DNA of 23,760 nucleotides from Prevotella sp. UBA3294 (GCA_002361535.1 DETG01000026.1:1-23760); one strand, 5' to 3'. Positions 16,151 through 23,619 are shown, counted from the first letter of the stretch. A program made the numbers and translations. Notes: generated from the sequence alone by a model not told the origin.

Positions 16151-16181
16151 CAAAGGTAAGGGTTTTCCATGATATTTGCAA
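16151..16181 (-). promoter_or_regulatory. promoter of the minus-strand glycan operon
   Basis: Read on the minus strand, TACCTTTG (16158-16151) matches the TAnnTTTG -7 consensus, with TTGC at 16181-16178 in the -33 position 19 nt upstream. The start would be near 16144, leaving a leader of about 28 nt before the ATG at 16116. No other convincing promoter was noticed within the operon, so it probably drives all six genes down to 9353. Confidence 0.65.
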
Positions 16182-16200
16182 CATTGGACATGGATTTTAA

Positions 16201-16245
16201 GCTTTGTTTGTTAAATATTCGTAAATTATCGTTTCCAAACAAAGC
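16201..16245. repeat. perfect 10-bp inverted repeat between divergent promoters
   Basis: GCTTTGTTTG at 16201-16210 is the exact reverse complement of CAAACAAAGC at 16236-16245, with a 25-bp AT-rich spacer. The right arm overlaps a smaller palindrome, GTTTCCAAAC (16231-16240), that resembles the nrdD motif GTTTTCCAAAAC. The position, upstream of both the minus-strand operon and rplM, fits a regulator site or DNA cruciform rather than a terminator, since no T-tract follows. Confidence 0.6.
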
Positions 16246-16273
16246 CATAGCAACGATATTTCGAGAAAAGCCT

Positions 16274-16281
16274 TACCTTTG
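16274..16281 (+). promoter_or_regulatory. -7 element of the rplM operon promoter
   Basis: TACCTTTG matches TAnnTTTG exactly. The -33 region 19 nt upstream (CAAC at 16251-16254) is poor. The inferred transcription start near 16288 gives an unusually long leader of about 197 nt before rplM. Confidence 0.6.
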
Positions 16282-16287
16282 CAACCC

Positions 16288-16484
16288 GATTCTACGTGGG
16301 GCCGCATGAACCCCCGAGGGTAGCGTGTAAATAGCAGCCATTACAAGAATGTGATCGTTGTGGTTTGTGAATCGCTGCTCACTGGCAGGCGGAGAGTCTG
16401 CTCGCTTCCAGGTGCGTGAAGCCAGGCGCGGTCGGATGGCGACATATCCGGTTAAAGAAAACGTTTTTATATTTACATTAAACA
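16288..16484 (+). promoter_or_regulatory. long structured 5' leader of rplM-rpsI, candidate r-protein autoregulatory element
   Basis: This 200-nt non-coding stretch is more GC-rich than the surrounding intergenic DNA. A first hairpin pairs CTAC 16292-16295 with GTAG 16320-16323 and GGGG 16298-16301 with CCCC 16311-16314. Further down, GC-rich complementary tracts (CTGG, CCAGG and GCGG/TCGC around 16380-16430) allow more stems. The last 35 nt before the ATG are AT-rich and open. No plausible reading frame exists. In E. coli the rplM leader is the target of L13 feedback; whether this leader does the same is inference. Confidence 0.45.
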
Positions 16485-16946
16485 ATGGACACTTTAAGTT
16501 ACAAGACTATTTCCATTAACAAGGAAACAGCGAAGAAGGAGTGGGTGGTTGTTGATGCTACCGATCAGGTAGTGGGCCGTCTCGCTTCTAAGGTAGCGAA
16601 GTTGATTCGCGGAAAGTACAAACCCACGTTCACCCCGCATGTTGACTGTGGTGACAACGTGATTATCATCAATGCCAAGAAAGCTTACTTCACCGGTAAG
16701 AAAGAAACCGACAAGGTCTATACCCGTTACACGGGCTACCCTGGCGGTCAGCGCTTCAACACACCTGCACAGCTCCGTCAGAAGGAGTTTGGAATGGATC
16801 GTATCTTGCGCCATGCCGTAAAAGGTATGCTGCCCAAAGGTCGCCTGGGCCGTCAGCTCCTCGACAACCTCTATGTATATAATGGCACGGAGCATCCGCA
16901 TACTGCTCAGAAGCCGAAGGCAATTGATATTAACCAGTATAAATAA
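16485..16946 (+). CDS. rplM: 50S ribosomal protein L13 (uL13)
   Basis: L13 is a 153-residue early-assembly protein of the large subunit. KEWVVVDATDQVVGRLASKVAKLIRGKYKP at about 18-47 (two shorter blocks of the family signature: VVDATDQVVGRLAS and IRGKYKP), then DNVIIINAKK and YTRYTGYPGG, are typical of L13. The carboxyl region has ILRHAVKGMLPKGRLGRQ, the conserved rRNA-contacting segment. Length is close to the usual 142-155 residues. The start is fixed by the leader ending in ACAATG. rpsI begins 11 bp downstream, the near-universal L13-S9 pair. It is transcribed from the long leader promoter at about 16288. Confidence 0.99.
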   Translation: MDTLSYKTISINKETAKKEWVVVDATDQVVGRLASKVAKLIRGKYKPTFTPHVDCGDNVIIINAKKAYFTGKKETDKVYTRYTGYPGGQRFNTPAQLRQKEFGMDRILRHAVKGMLPKGRLGRQLLDNLYVYNGTEHPHTAQKPKAIDINQYK

Positions 16947-16957
16947 TATAAGGTAAG

Positions 16958-17344
16958 ATGGAAGTAATTAATGCAATAGGTCGCCGTAAGAGTGCAGTTG
17001 CACGCGTTTACGTAAGTGAAGGTACAGGCAAGATTACAATCAACAAGAAAGATATCACCGAGTATTTCCCATCAGCCATCCTTCAGTATGTGGTGAAGCA
17101 ACCGCTGAACCTGTTGGAAGTAGCCGAGAAGTATGACGTCAAAGTAAATCTCGATGGTGGTGGTTTCACAGGCCAGAGCCAGGCTCTGCGTCTCGCTATT
17201 GCCCGTGCACTGGTGAAGATCAATGCCGAGGATAAGAAGAAGCTGAAGGATCAGGGCTTCCTGACACGTGACAGCCGTGAGGTTGAGCGTAAGAAGCCAG
17301 GACAGCCGAAAGCACGCCGTCGCTTCCAGTTCAGTAAGCGTTAA
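16958..17344 (+). CDS. rpsI: 30S ribosomal protein S9 (uS9)
   Basis: S9 is a 128-residue small-subunit protein whose carboxyl tail reaches the P-site tRNA. NAIGRRKSAVARVYVSEGTG at 5-24 is the family start, GGGFTGQSQALRLAIARAL is the central signature, and the tail ends RRRFQFSKR, with the terminal Lys-Arg expected for S9. A purine-rich AAGGTAAG precedes the ATG at 16958, one of the few Shine-Dalgarno-like sequences here. It is co-transcribed with rplM. The 207 bp that follow hold the rpsB leader. Confidence 0.99.
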   Translation: MEVINAIGRRKSAVARVYVSEGTGKITINKKDITEYFPSAILQYVVKQPLNLLEVAEKYDVKVNLDGGGFTGQSQALRLAIARALVKINAEDKKKLKDQGFLTRDSREVERKKPGQPKARRRFQFSKR

Positions 17345-17551
17345 TCTTTTCTTCGAACTTCGTTTCTGGAATTTGAACCATTCGATTTCCATAAAGGACG
17401 AAGTACGTGAAAGAAACTGAGCAGTTTAGTATCTAAACTAATAGGACTCTGTCTAATACTGCCAATGAGACAGTACGAATAGACTACCTGTTAGTTGATC
17501 TAGCAAAGATTAAAAAGAAAGTAAACAACAAACAATTAAAGCATTAAGAAA
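17345..17551 (+). promoter_or_regulatory. rpsI-rpsB intergenic leader with stem-loops, candidate S2 autoregulatory element
   Basis: Several hairpins are visible. AGTTTAG-TAT-CTAAACT (17423-17439) is a perfect 7-bp stem with a 3-nt loop. CTGTCT (17449-17454) pairs with AGACAG (17468-17473). Upstream, CTTCG near 17357 pairs with CGAAG near 17399, and TGGAA near 17366 with TTCCA near 17388. None is followed by a T-run, so they are not classic terminators. No TAnnTTTG promoter was found. In other bacteria S2 represses rpsB-tsf through the rpsB leader; a similar role here is inferred. Confidence 0.45.
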
Positions 17552-18415
17552 ATGGCAAGAACAAATTTTGACATGCTGCTTGAGGCAGGTTGCCACTTCG
17601 GTCACCTTAAGCGCAAATGGAACCCCGCCATGGCTCCCTATATCTTTATGGAGCGCAATGGTATTCATATCATCGACCTGCACAAGACTGTGGCAAAGAT
17701 CGACGAGGCAGCAGATGCCTTGAAGCAGATTGCCAAGTCTGGGAAGAAGATCCTCTTCGTTGCAACAAAGAAACAAGCTAAGGATATTGTAGCAGAGAAG
17801 GCCACCGCCGTGAACATGCCGTACGTGATCGAGCGTTGGCCGGGCGGTATGCTCACCAACTTCCCCACCATCCGTAAGGCCGTGAAAAAGATGGCCAGCA
17901 TTGATAAGCTGATGAGCGACGGTACCTATGGTAATCTTTCAAAGCGTGAGATCCTGCAGATCAGCCGTCAGCGTGCAAAACTGGAGAAGAACCTCGGTTC
18001 TATCGCCGACTTAACCCGTCTGCCTTCAGCTTTGTTCGTGGTTGACGTGATGAAGGAGCACATCGCCGTTAAAGAGGCTAACCGCTTAGGTATCCCCGTA
18101 TTCGCTATCGTGGACACCAACAGTGATCCTAAGAGCATCGATTTCATGATTCCTGCTAACGATGATGCCAAAGACTCTATCGAGGTCATCCTCAACGCAT
18201 GCTGCACAGCTATCGCTGAAGGACTCGAAGAGCGCAAGGCAGAACGTGCTGATGAGAAAGCTGCCAAAGAGCAGGCTGAAGAAGCCAGTGAGGTAAAGCC
18301 CCGCGCCCGCAAGGCTCGCAAGGAGGAGACTCCCGCTGAGGTAGTGGAAGAGGCACCCGCTGAGGAGGAAGCTCCCGTTGCAGAAGAAGCAGAAGAGGCT
18401 CCCGCTGCAGAGTAA
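17552..18415 (+). CDS. rpsB: 30S ribosomal protein S2 (uS2) with acidic C-terminal tail
   Basis: This 287-residue S2 starts MARTNFDMLLEAGCHFGHLK, and KWNPAMAPYIFMERNGIHII follows, as in all S2 proteins. ERWPGGMLTNFPTIRK lies near residues 90-106, and LGIPVFAIVDTNSDP near 180-195 is the second family signature. The last about 60 residues are a low-complexity Ala/Glu/Lys-rich tail (for example APVAEEAEEAPAAE) absent from E. coli S2 but common, as far as I recall, in Bacteroidota. The tail is presumably flexible and solvent-exposed. tsf follows after 46 bp, the conserved rpsB-tsf pair. The start codon is unambiguous (AAAATGGC). Confidence 0.99.
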   Translation: MARTNFDMLLEAGCHFGHLKRKWNPAMAPYIFMERNGIHIIDLHKTVAKIDEAADALKQIAKSGKKILFVATKKQAKDIVAEKATAVNMPYVIERWPGGMLTNFPTIRKAVKKMASIDKLMSDGTYGNLSKREILQISRQRAKLEKNLGSIADLTRLPSALFVVDVMKEHIAVKEANRLGIPVFAIVDTNSDPKSIDFMIPANDDAKDSIEVILNACCTAIAEGLEERKAERADEKAAKEQAEEASEVKPRARKARKEETPAEVVEEAPAEEEAPVAEEAEEAPAAE

Positions 18416-18461
18416 AACTCGTAATAACGTAATATCGTAATAACGTTTAAAGAATAATACA

Positions 18462-19460
18462 ATGGCAATTTCAATTGATGATATCAAGAAACTCCGCGCT
18501 ATGACCGGTGCAGGTCTCGCTGATGTGAAGAAGGCACTGACTGAGGCCGAAGGTGATTTCGACCATGCCAAGGAGTTGCTTCGTGAGCGTGGCTTGGCCA
18601 TCGCCGCTAAGCGTAGCGACCGCGAGACTTCTAATGGTTGCGTGCTCGTAAAGGTAGAGAACGGCTTTGCTGCTACCATCGCACTGAAGTGTGAGACAGA
18701 CTTTGTGGCTAACGGTGCAGACTTCATCGCACTGACACAGAGCATCCTTGACGCTGCTATCGCCAACAAGTGCCAGACACTCGATGAGGTGAAGGAGCTG
18801 ACGCTCGCCGACGGACAGAAGGTAGCCGATGCTGTAACCCAGCGTTCTGGTATCACTGGTGAGAAGATGGAGCTTGACGGCTACCTCACGCTGACAGGTG
18901 AGAACATTGAGGTCTATGACCACATGGGTAAGCACACTTTGGCAACTATGGTACAGACCAACAAGGCTGCTTCCGAGGCAGGTCACAAACTGGCTATGCA
19001 GGTAGCTGCCATGAAGCCCGTTGCACTGGATGAGAAGAGCGTGCCCCAAGCTGTTATCGACGAGGAGTACAAGACTGCTGTTGAGAAGACCAAGTTGGAG
19101 CAGATCGAGAAATATGTTGACTCCGTACTGAAGAAGAACGGCATCAACCCGAACCTGGTTGACAGCGAGGATCATATCGAGTCAAACATGAAGAAGGGTT
19201 GGCTGACTGAGGAGGAAGCTCAGAAGGCTCGTGAGCTGAAGGAGAAGGCTGCTGCCGAGAAGGCTGCTAACCTGCCTGCCCAGATGATCGAGAACATCGC
19301 CAAGGGTCGTGTACAGAAGTTCTTGAAAGAGAACTGTCTGGTTGATCAGGAGTTCCAGTTCGGTGATGGTGACAAGGCTACTGTTGCTCAGTGGCTCGCC
19401 GCTCAGGACAAAGAACTGAAGATCGTTGACTTCAAGCGTTTCACACTCGTTGCAGAGTAA
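18462..19460 (+). CDS. tsf: translation elongation factor Ts
   Basis: EF-Ts exchanges GDP for GTP on EF-Tu. The protein has 332 residues. The amino-terminal UBA-like helix bundle (IKKLRAMTGAGLADVKKAL) is followed by the core ATIALKCETDFVANGADF at about 67-84, the EF-Tu-contacting TDFVA segment. The carboxyl part carries IEKYVDSVLKKNG and KFLKENCLVDQEF, the latter being the EF-Ts carboxyl signature. It is longer than E. coli EF-Ts (283) in the middle region, which fits my memory of Bacteroidota homologs. The 46-bp gap from rpsB contains a short GTAATAACG repeat and no promoter. A strong terminator follows the stop. Confidence 0.99.
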   Translation: MAISIDDIKKLRAMTGAGLADVKKALTEAEGDFDHAKELLRERGLAIAAKRSDRETSNGCVLVKVENGFAATIALKCETDFVANGADFIALTQSILDAAIANKCQTLDEVKELTLADGQKVADAVTQRSGITGEKMELDGYLTLTGENIEVYDHMGKHTLATMVQTNKAASEAGHKLAMQVAAMKPVALDEKSVPQAVIDEEYKTAVEKTKLEQIEKYVDSVLKKNGINPNLVDSEDHIESNMKKGWLTEEEAQKARELKEKAAAEKAANLPAQMIENIAKGRVQKFLKENCLVDQEFQFGDGDKATVAQWLAAQDKELKIVDFKRFTLVAE

Positions 19461-19488
19461 CATAACACTTGTTTTTGAGTTTACAATA

Positions 19489-19522
19489 GGGGCATGCTCG
19501 TTGGGGCATGCCTCTTTTTTTT
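19489..19522 (+). terminator. intrinsic terminator of the ribosomal operon
   Basis: GGCATGC (19491-19497) pairs with GCATGCC (19506-19512) across an 8-nt loop, extended by two outer pairs (one a G-U wobble). A T-rich tract with an uninterrupted run of eight T follows at 19515-19522. It lies about 30 bp after the tsf stop, so it ends the rplM-rpsI-rpsB-tsf transcript. Confidence 0.93.
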
Positions 19523-19612
19523 CTTCCATCACTACTGGCCAAGGACAAATTTGTCGTGAAAAAGAATCGGTTGTGTTTCATAACAGCGTAGAGCAAGAAG
19601 AGGATGTGAGCG

Positions 19613-19636
19613 TGCACAAAATCGTATTTTTGTGCA
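19613..19636. repeat. 9-bp inverted repeat in the tsf-M23 intergenic region
   Basis: TGCACAAAA (19613-19621) is the reverse complement of TTTTGTGCA (19628-19636), with a 6-bp spacer. A TAnnTTTG match (TATTTTTG, 19625-19632) falls inside it. It may be a regulator site covering a weak promoter or a small hairpin. The rest of this 341-bp gap (19461-19801) holds the terminator, this repeat and the promoter at 19700; I see nothing else in it. Confidence 0.5.
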
Positions 19637-19699
19637 TATCAATATGTTAAATCGACAATAAAAACTGTTAATTGAATACCATTCTAAGATTTTTTTTCC

Positions 19700-19707
19700 T
19701 ATCTTTG
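19700..19707 (+). promoter_or_regulatory. -7 element of the M23 peptidase promoter
   Basis: TATCTTTG matches TAnnTTTG. A clear TTTG at 19-nt spacing is missing; TTGA at 19672-19675 is slightly too far. The leader to the ATG at 19802 would be about 88 nt and includes a small hairpin (CGCC 19773-19776 with GGCG 19784-19787). Confidence 0.6.
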
Positions 19708-19801
19708 CAGCGATTTTTGGTAAAACCGATAGTTGGTTCTATTTTGTCGGCTTTCCACATCACACTATTAACCGCCTGTTCCTGGCGATAAAAATTTGAT
19801 T

Positions 19802-20767
19802 ATGCGAATAAAGAAAACAATAAGAACATTTGCAATGACAGTCGTATTGGCTCTGGCCGCAATACCCGTAATGGGACAAGACCTTTTGGCCCGTCAGGCA
19901 CCAATCGACAGAAAAATGAAAGCAGTGGACACCGTTGCTCTGCGCCACATCATCCAGCGCGAGCAGGCACAGTCGTTATCCTCACAGCTTTATACCGAAT
20001 GGAGCAACAAGTACGCACATCATGCCACTACATTGCCCGACTCTTTCAAGATCGACCTACGCGGTTTCCACATGCCCACGCCAAGTCGTGTAATCACCAG
20101 TAACTTCGGTCGCCGGTGGGGACGTATGCACAAAGGACTCGATATCAAGGTATATATCGGTGACACTATCCGTGCCGCCTTCGACGGAAAGGTACGCGTA
20201 GCCAACTACGAGGCTGCAGGTTACGGAAACTATGTGGTGATTCGTCACAACAACGGACTGGAGACAATCTACGGTCACATGTCGAAGCGCTTGGTTGGCG
20301 AGAACGAGCCGGTGAAGGCTGGCGATCCGATTGGTCTCGGTGGAAACACGGGACGTAGTACAGGTTCCCATCTGCATTTCGAGACACGTCTCTGCGGTGT
20401 GGCTCTCGACCCTGCCTTGATGTTCGATTTCAAGAATCAGGATGTGACTGCCGACTATTATATGTTCCGCAAGAATAATGCAAAGCGTCGCACCACCACC
20501 ATTGCACGCAACACGATGCCCAAAACTGAGGCACAGGATGTTCCCGTGATTGGTGAGCCTAATGAGCAGACAGCCGTGCTTCCCACGGCGAAGAAAACTG
20601 TAGCCAAGGCACAGCCGAAGGCCAGTTCTTCTCATAAGGTGAAGAAGGGAGAAACCCTTTACTCTATTGCCAAGCAGCACGGTATGACTGTTGACCAGCT
20701 ACGTAAAGTGAACCGCTTAGGTAAGTCCACCAACATTAAGGTGGGACAAGTACTGAGATTTTCGTAA
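19802..20767 (+). CDS. secreted M23 metallopeptidase with C-terminal LysM domain
   Basis: This is a 321-residue envelope protein likely to cut peptidoglycan cross-bridges, or to activate amidases if inactive. A signal peptide covers about 1-25 (MRIKKTIRTF, then a hydrophobic core ending AAIPVMG-Q). The M23 (LytM) domain at about 95-205 has the zinc ligands His110 and Asp114 (HxxxD in HKGLD), catalytic His159 in YGHM, and the HLH motif at His190/His192 in GSHLHFE, so it looks catalytically complete. A linker rich in Ala/Lys/Thr leads to a LysM domain at 278-321 (HKVKKGETLYSIAKQHG ... VGQVLRFS), which would anchor it to peptidoglycan. ATG 19802 is preferred over the TTG two codons earlier. It is a single gene flanked by its own promoter and terminator. 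Confidence 0.95.
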   Translation: MRIKKTIRTFAMTVVLALAAIPVMGQDLLARQAPIDRKMKAVDTVALRHIIQREQAQSLSSQLYTEWSNKYAHHATTLPDSFKIDLRGFHMPTPSRVITSNFGRRWGRMHKGLDIKVYIGDTIRAAFDGKVRVANYEAAGYGNYVVIRHNNGLETIYGHMSKRLVGENEPVKAGDPIGLGGNTGRSTGSHLHFETRLCGVALDPALMFDFKNQDVTADYYMFRKNNAKRRTTTIARNTMPKTEAQDVPVIGEPNEQTAVLPTAKKTVAKAQPKASSSHKVKKGETLYSIAKQHGMTVDQLRKVNRLGKSTNIKVGQVLRFS

Positions 20768-20831
20768 AAGAAACATTATGTTCATGGATCCTTTCATGAT
20801 CATTTAAATGTGTTGATTATATTGAATTGCC

Positions 20832-20867
20832 CATCCCCGGTCGTAACGACTCGGGGATGTTTTTTTT
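20832..20867 (+). terminator. intrinsic terminator after the M23 peptidase gene
   Basis: CATCCCCG (20832-20839) pairs with CGGGGATG (20852-20859). Inside, GTCG (20840-20843) pairs with CGAC (20847-20850) around a TAA loop, with one bulged T at 20851. Eight T follow at 20860-20867. It is one of the strongest terminators in the window, 65 bp after the stop codon. Confidence 0.95.
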
Positions 20868-20879
20868 ATACCCATTCAC

Positions 20880-20910
20880 TTTGTCATTTCAGGAAAAAAC
20901 ATTACCTTTG
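20880..20910 (+). promoter_or_regulatory. nadK promoter, full Bacteroidota consensus
   Basis: TTTG at 20880-20883, a 19-nt spacer, then TACCTTTG at 20903-20910 gives a complete -33/-7 pair. Transcription should begin near 20917, leaving a leader of about 18 nt before the ATG at 20935. This rules out the in-frame upstream starts. Confidence 0.85.
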
Positions 20911-20934
20911 CGAAAACAATCAACGGATTCACGT

Positions 20935-21828
20935 ATGGACAAGAATAGAAGTGCCAGACTTAGATTTGCCATCTTTGGCAATGTTTATCAGGCAAAGAAG
21001 TCGGCCAGCATCCAAAAGATACTCTCCTATCTCTCCGAGAAAGGTGCTGAGGTGGCAATAGAGCGGGAGTTCTATACCTTTATTACAGAAGGGCAGCACA
21101 TCGATGCAGGTGGGGCCCAGGTGATAGAAGGTACAGACTTCGAGGCCGATTTTGTCATCTCGATGGGTGGCGACGGAACCCTTCTGAAGTCGGCACATTT
21201 CGTTGGTGCCAAGGACATTCCCATCATGGGTGTGAATATGGGGCGTCTGGGATTCCTCGCCGATGTGAGTCCAAATGAGATAGAAAGTGCCATTGATGCG
21301 TTATATAGCGGATCCTATGAACTGGAGGAGCACACCGTGATCCAGGTGGAGGTAGAAGGACAAACGTTGGAAACCTGTCCAAGGGCTTTGAACGACATTG
21401 CTGTCCTGAAGCGTGACAATGCCTCGATGATCTCTATCCGCACCTGTATCAACGGCGAGTATCTGGTGACCTATCAGGCAGACGGCCTGATCGTAAGTAC
21501 CCCTACTGGCAGTACGGCCTACTCATTGTCAAACGGTGGACCGATCATCGTGCCCCAGGCAGGCATTCTCTGTCTGACACCCGTGGCACCCCACAGTCTG
21601 AATATCCGCCCCATTGCTATCAAAGACGACAGTGAGATCACCATCACTGTAGAGAGTCGTTCCCACCAGTTCCTCATCGCCATTGACGGACGATCAGAGA
21701 AGTGCCAGGAAGACTCCCGACTAACCATCCGAAAGGCACCCTATGCCATCCATATCGTGAAACGACAAGGGCAGAAGTATTTTGCCACGCTGCGCGAGAA
21801 GATGATGTGGGGAGCAGATCAGAGATGA
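20935..21828 (+). CDS. nadK: NAD kinase
   Basis: This enzyme phosphorylates NAD to NADP using ATP or polyphosphate, and is cytosolic and normally essential. The 297-residue protein has the GGDGT motif at 78-82 (ISMGGDGTLLK), VNMGRLGFLAD at 100-110, the substrate-binding ALNDI at 151-155, and STPTGSTAYSLSNGGP at 188-203, which are all hallmark NadK blocks. The start at 20935 is set by the consensus promoter ending about 25 bp upstream; the frame is open further up, through the terminator and promoter, which are not coding. An ABC exporter gene follows after 10 bp, separated by a GATGAAA triplet repeat, and is probably co-transcribed. Confidence 0.97.
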   Translation: MDKNRSARLRFAIFGNVYQAKKSASIQKILSYLSEKGAEVAIEREFYTFITEGQHIDAGGAQVIEGTDFEADFVISMGGDGTLLKSAHFVGAKDIPIMGVNMGRLGFLADVSPNEIESAIDALYSGSYELEEHTVIQVEVEGQTLETCPRALNDIAVLKRDNASMISIRTCINGEYLVTYQADGLIVSTPTGSTAYSLSNGGPIIVPQAGILCLTPVAPHSLNIRPIAIKDDSEITITVESRSHQFLIAIDGRSEKCQEDSRLTIRKAPYAIHIVKRQGQKYFATLREKMMWGADQR

Positions 21829-21838
21829 AAGATGAAAG

Positions 21839-23548
21839 ATGAAAATAGGTGACTATTTCAAACGTAAGGAAAGCAAATACGGTGCGAAGTCCATTCTGAA
21901 ATGGCTTTGGCGCGCATGGCGTGGCAATCAGCTGCAAGCAGTGCTGAATGCCACTCTGGGATTGTTGGGCGTAGCCGTAAGCCTCTCACAGGTATGGGCA
22001 GTTCAACATGCTATCGACGTGGCCTCTCATACCGTAGAGGGATCACTCTATTGGGCGGTAGGCATGATGGGTTTGCTGGTCTTAGCCAATTTCGCCATCA
22101 GCATCAGCAGTATCTGGGTGCGTAACATCTTAGGTATCCGAGCACAGAACCGAATGCAGCAGAAGATGCTTGATCGGATCCTCCGCTCTGAGTGGCATGG
22201 AAAGGAGAAACTACACAGCGGTGATGTCATCAACCGTCTGGAAGGTGATGTGAACAGTGTCGTGAATTTCCTCACAGAAACCCTTCCTGGTGCGGTATCT
22301 ACATTGGCCTTGTTCCTCGGTGCCTTCTTCTACCTGTTCTCCATGGACAGATGGCTCTCCATTATCATCATCGCGATGTTACCTCTGTTCATCGCTGTCA
22401 GCAAAATCTATATCAACCAGATGCGCCATTTGACCCGTCAGGTACGCGACAGCGATTCAAAGGTGCAGAGTGTTTTGCAGGAGACAGTGCAGAACAGGAT
22501 GCTTATCAAGACACTCGAGAGTGATACGATGATGGTTGACCGATTAGAGAACACCCAGAGTGAGCTGCGGCAGAATGTAGTGAAGCGCACGATGTTCTCT
22601 GTGTTCAGCAACCTCATCCTGAACTTCGGCTTCGCCCTGGGCTATCTCATCGCCTTCCTCTGGTCGGCCTTACGGATGTCAGAGGGTACCCTTACCTTCG
22701 GTGGAATGACCGCTTTCCTTCAATTGGTAAACAAGATACAAGGTCCGGCACGCGGTCTCACCAAGTTAGTACCAGCGTTCGTGGGTGTGTTCACCGCTGC
22801 TGAACGACTGATGGAACTGGAGGAGGATCCCTTAGAAGAGCAAGGAGACCCCATCGAGGTGGAAGGACCGTGCGGCATTCGTTTCGATTCAGTGACCTAT
22901 GCCTACGACACGACCGACGGAAAGGTCATCGACCAGCTGTCATTCGATTTCTACCCAGGCAGTTGCACGGCAATCCTCGGTGAGACCGGAGCTGGCAAGA
23001 CCACCATGGTGCGTCTGATCTTAGCCCTTTTACACCCCCAAGAGGGAACGATCCAACTCTATAACCGAACCAGTGCCAGACCCATCTCTCCCCGCATGCG
23101 CTGTAACTTCGTCTATGTGCCGCAGGGGAACACCCTGATGAGTGGCACCATCCGCGAGAACCTACGTTTAGGAAAGCTGCATGCCACCGATGAGGAGATG
23201 CGCGAGGCACTGCGCATGGCATGTGCCGACTTCGTGCTCGACCTGCCGCAAGGACTGGACACCCCATGTGCCGAGTCGGGTGGCGGTCTCAGTGAAGGAC
23301 AGGCGCAGCGTATCGCCATCGCCCGAGCCCTGTTGCGTAACCGTCACATCATGCTCTTCGACGAAGCCACCAGTGCCCTCGACCCCGAAACCGAGCGCCA
23401 GCTGTTGCATAACATCCTTCAGTCGCACGATAAAACCGTCATCTTCATCACCCATCGTCCGGCGGTGGTTGACTATTGTGATCAGACATTGTCTATTAAA
23501 AAGATTTATTACTGTCCGCTAAACATTGAGTCATCCGACAAAAATTAG
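21839..23548 (+). CDS. ABC exporter, fused permease and ATPase half-transporter
   Basis: This 569-residue type IV/ABCB-like half-transporter probably works as a homodimer exporting a lipid, peptide or drug. Membrane helices spread over about 30-310. The ATPase domain (about 338-555) has Walker A GETGAGKT at 381-388, signature LSEGQ at 484-488, Walker B IMLFDEA with Asp508 and catalytic Glu509, and the H-loop His539 in ITHRP, so it should be active. The start ATG lies in a GATGAAA repeat 10 bp after nadK. The last about 12 residues (YYCPLNIESSDKN) look unlike a normal ABC tail and lie next to an insertion sequence, so the natural end may have been replaced by element DNA. Substrate unknown. 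Confidence 0.93.
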   Translation: MKIGDYFKRKESKYGAKSILKWLWRAWRGNQLQAVLNATLGLLGVAVSLSQVWAVQHAIDVASHTVEGSLYWAVGMMGLLVLANFAISISSIWVRNILGIRAQNRMQQKMLDRILRSEWHGKEKLHSGDVINRLEGDVNSVVNFLTETLPGAVSTLALFLGAFFYLFSMDRWLSIIIIAMLPLFIAVSKIYINQMRHLTRQVRDSDSKVQSVLQETVQNRMLIKTLESDTMMVDRLENTQSELRQNVVKRTMFSVFSNLILNFGFALGYLIAFLWSALRMSEGTLTFGGMTAFLQLVNKIQGPARGLTKLVPAFVGVFTAAERLMELEEDPLEEQGDPIEVEGPCGIRFDSVTYAYDTTDGKVIDQLSFDFYPGSCTAILGETGAGKTTMVRLILALLHPQEGTIQLYNRTSARPISPRMRCNFVYVPQGNTLMSGTIRENLRLGKLHATDEEMREALRMACADFVLDLPQGLDTPCAESGGGLSEGQAQRIAIARALLRNRHIMLFDEATSALDPETERQLLHNILQSHDKTVIFITHRPAVVDYCDQTLSIKKIYYCPLNIESSDKN

Positions 23549-23580
23549 GGCTGTCACCACTCAAAGGTGTCAGCCCTTTT
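23548..23580 (+). terminator. terminator-like hairpin overlapping the ABC exporter stop codon
   Basis: GGGCTG (23548-23553) pairs with CAGCCC (23571-23576), and CACC (23555-23558) with GGTG (23566-23569), followed by four T. It begins at the last base of the TAG stop. It may end the nadK-ABC transcript, or be part of the insertion sequence and shield its transposase from outside transcription. Confidence 0.75.
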
Positions 23581-23583
23581 GGT

Positions 23584-23591
23584 TATCTTTG
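23584..23591 (+). promoter_or_regulatory. -7 element before the transposase gene
   Basis: TATCTTTG matches TAnnTTTG, 28 bp before the ATG at 23620. The -33 region overlaps the hairpin and is poor, which would keep transposase expression low. Confidence 0.55.
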
Positions 23592-23619
23592 CAGTCGCCA
23601 AACATAAACAAACATAACC

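Noticed and set aside
16117..16248. amino-terminal extension of the flavoprotein
   Set aside because: It runs through the promoter at 16151-16181; MKVLLINGSP is the normal flavodoxin-fold start.
16273..16485. small minus-strand frame in the rplM leader
   Set aside because: It is antisense to the structured leader, has no recognisable motif or promoter, and does not look like a conserved protein.
18086..18856. 256-codon minus-strand frame across rpsB and tsf
   Set aside because: It covers both conserved genes on the opposite strand and the protein is a low-complexity Ser/Ala/Leu mix without motifs.
20827..20934. amino-terminal extension of NAD kinase
   Set aside because: It would translate through the preceding terminator and the nadK promoter itself.
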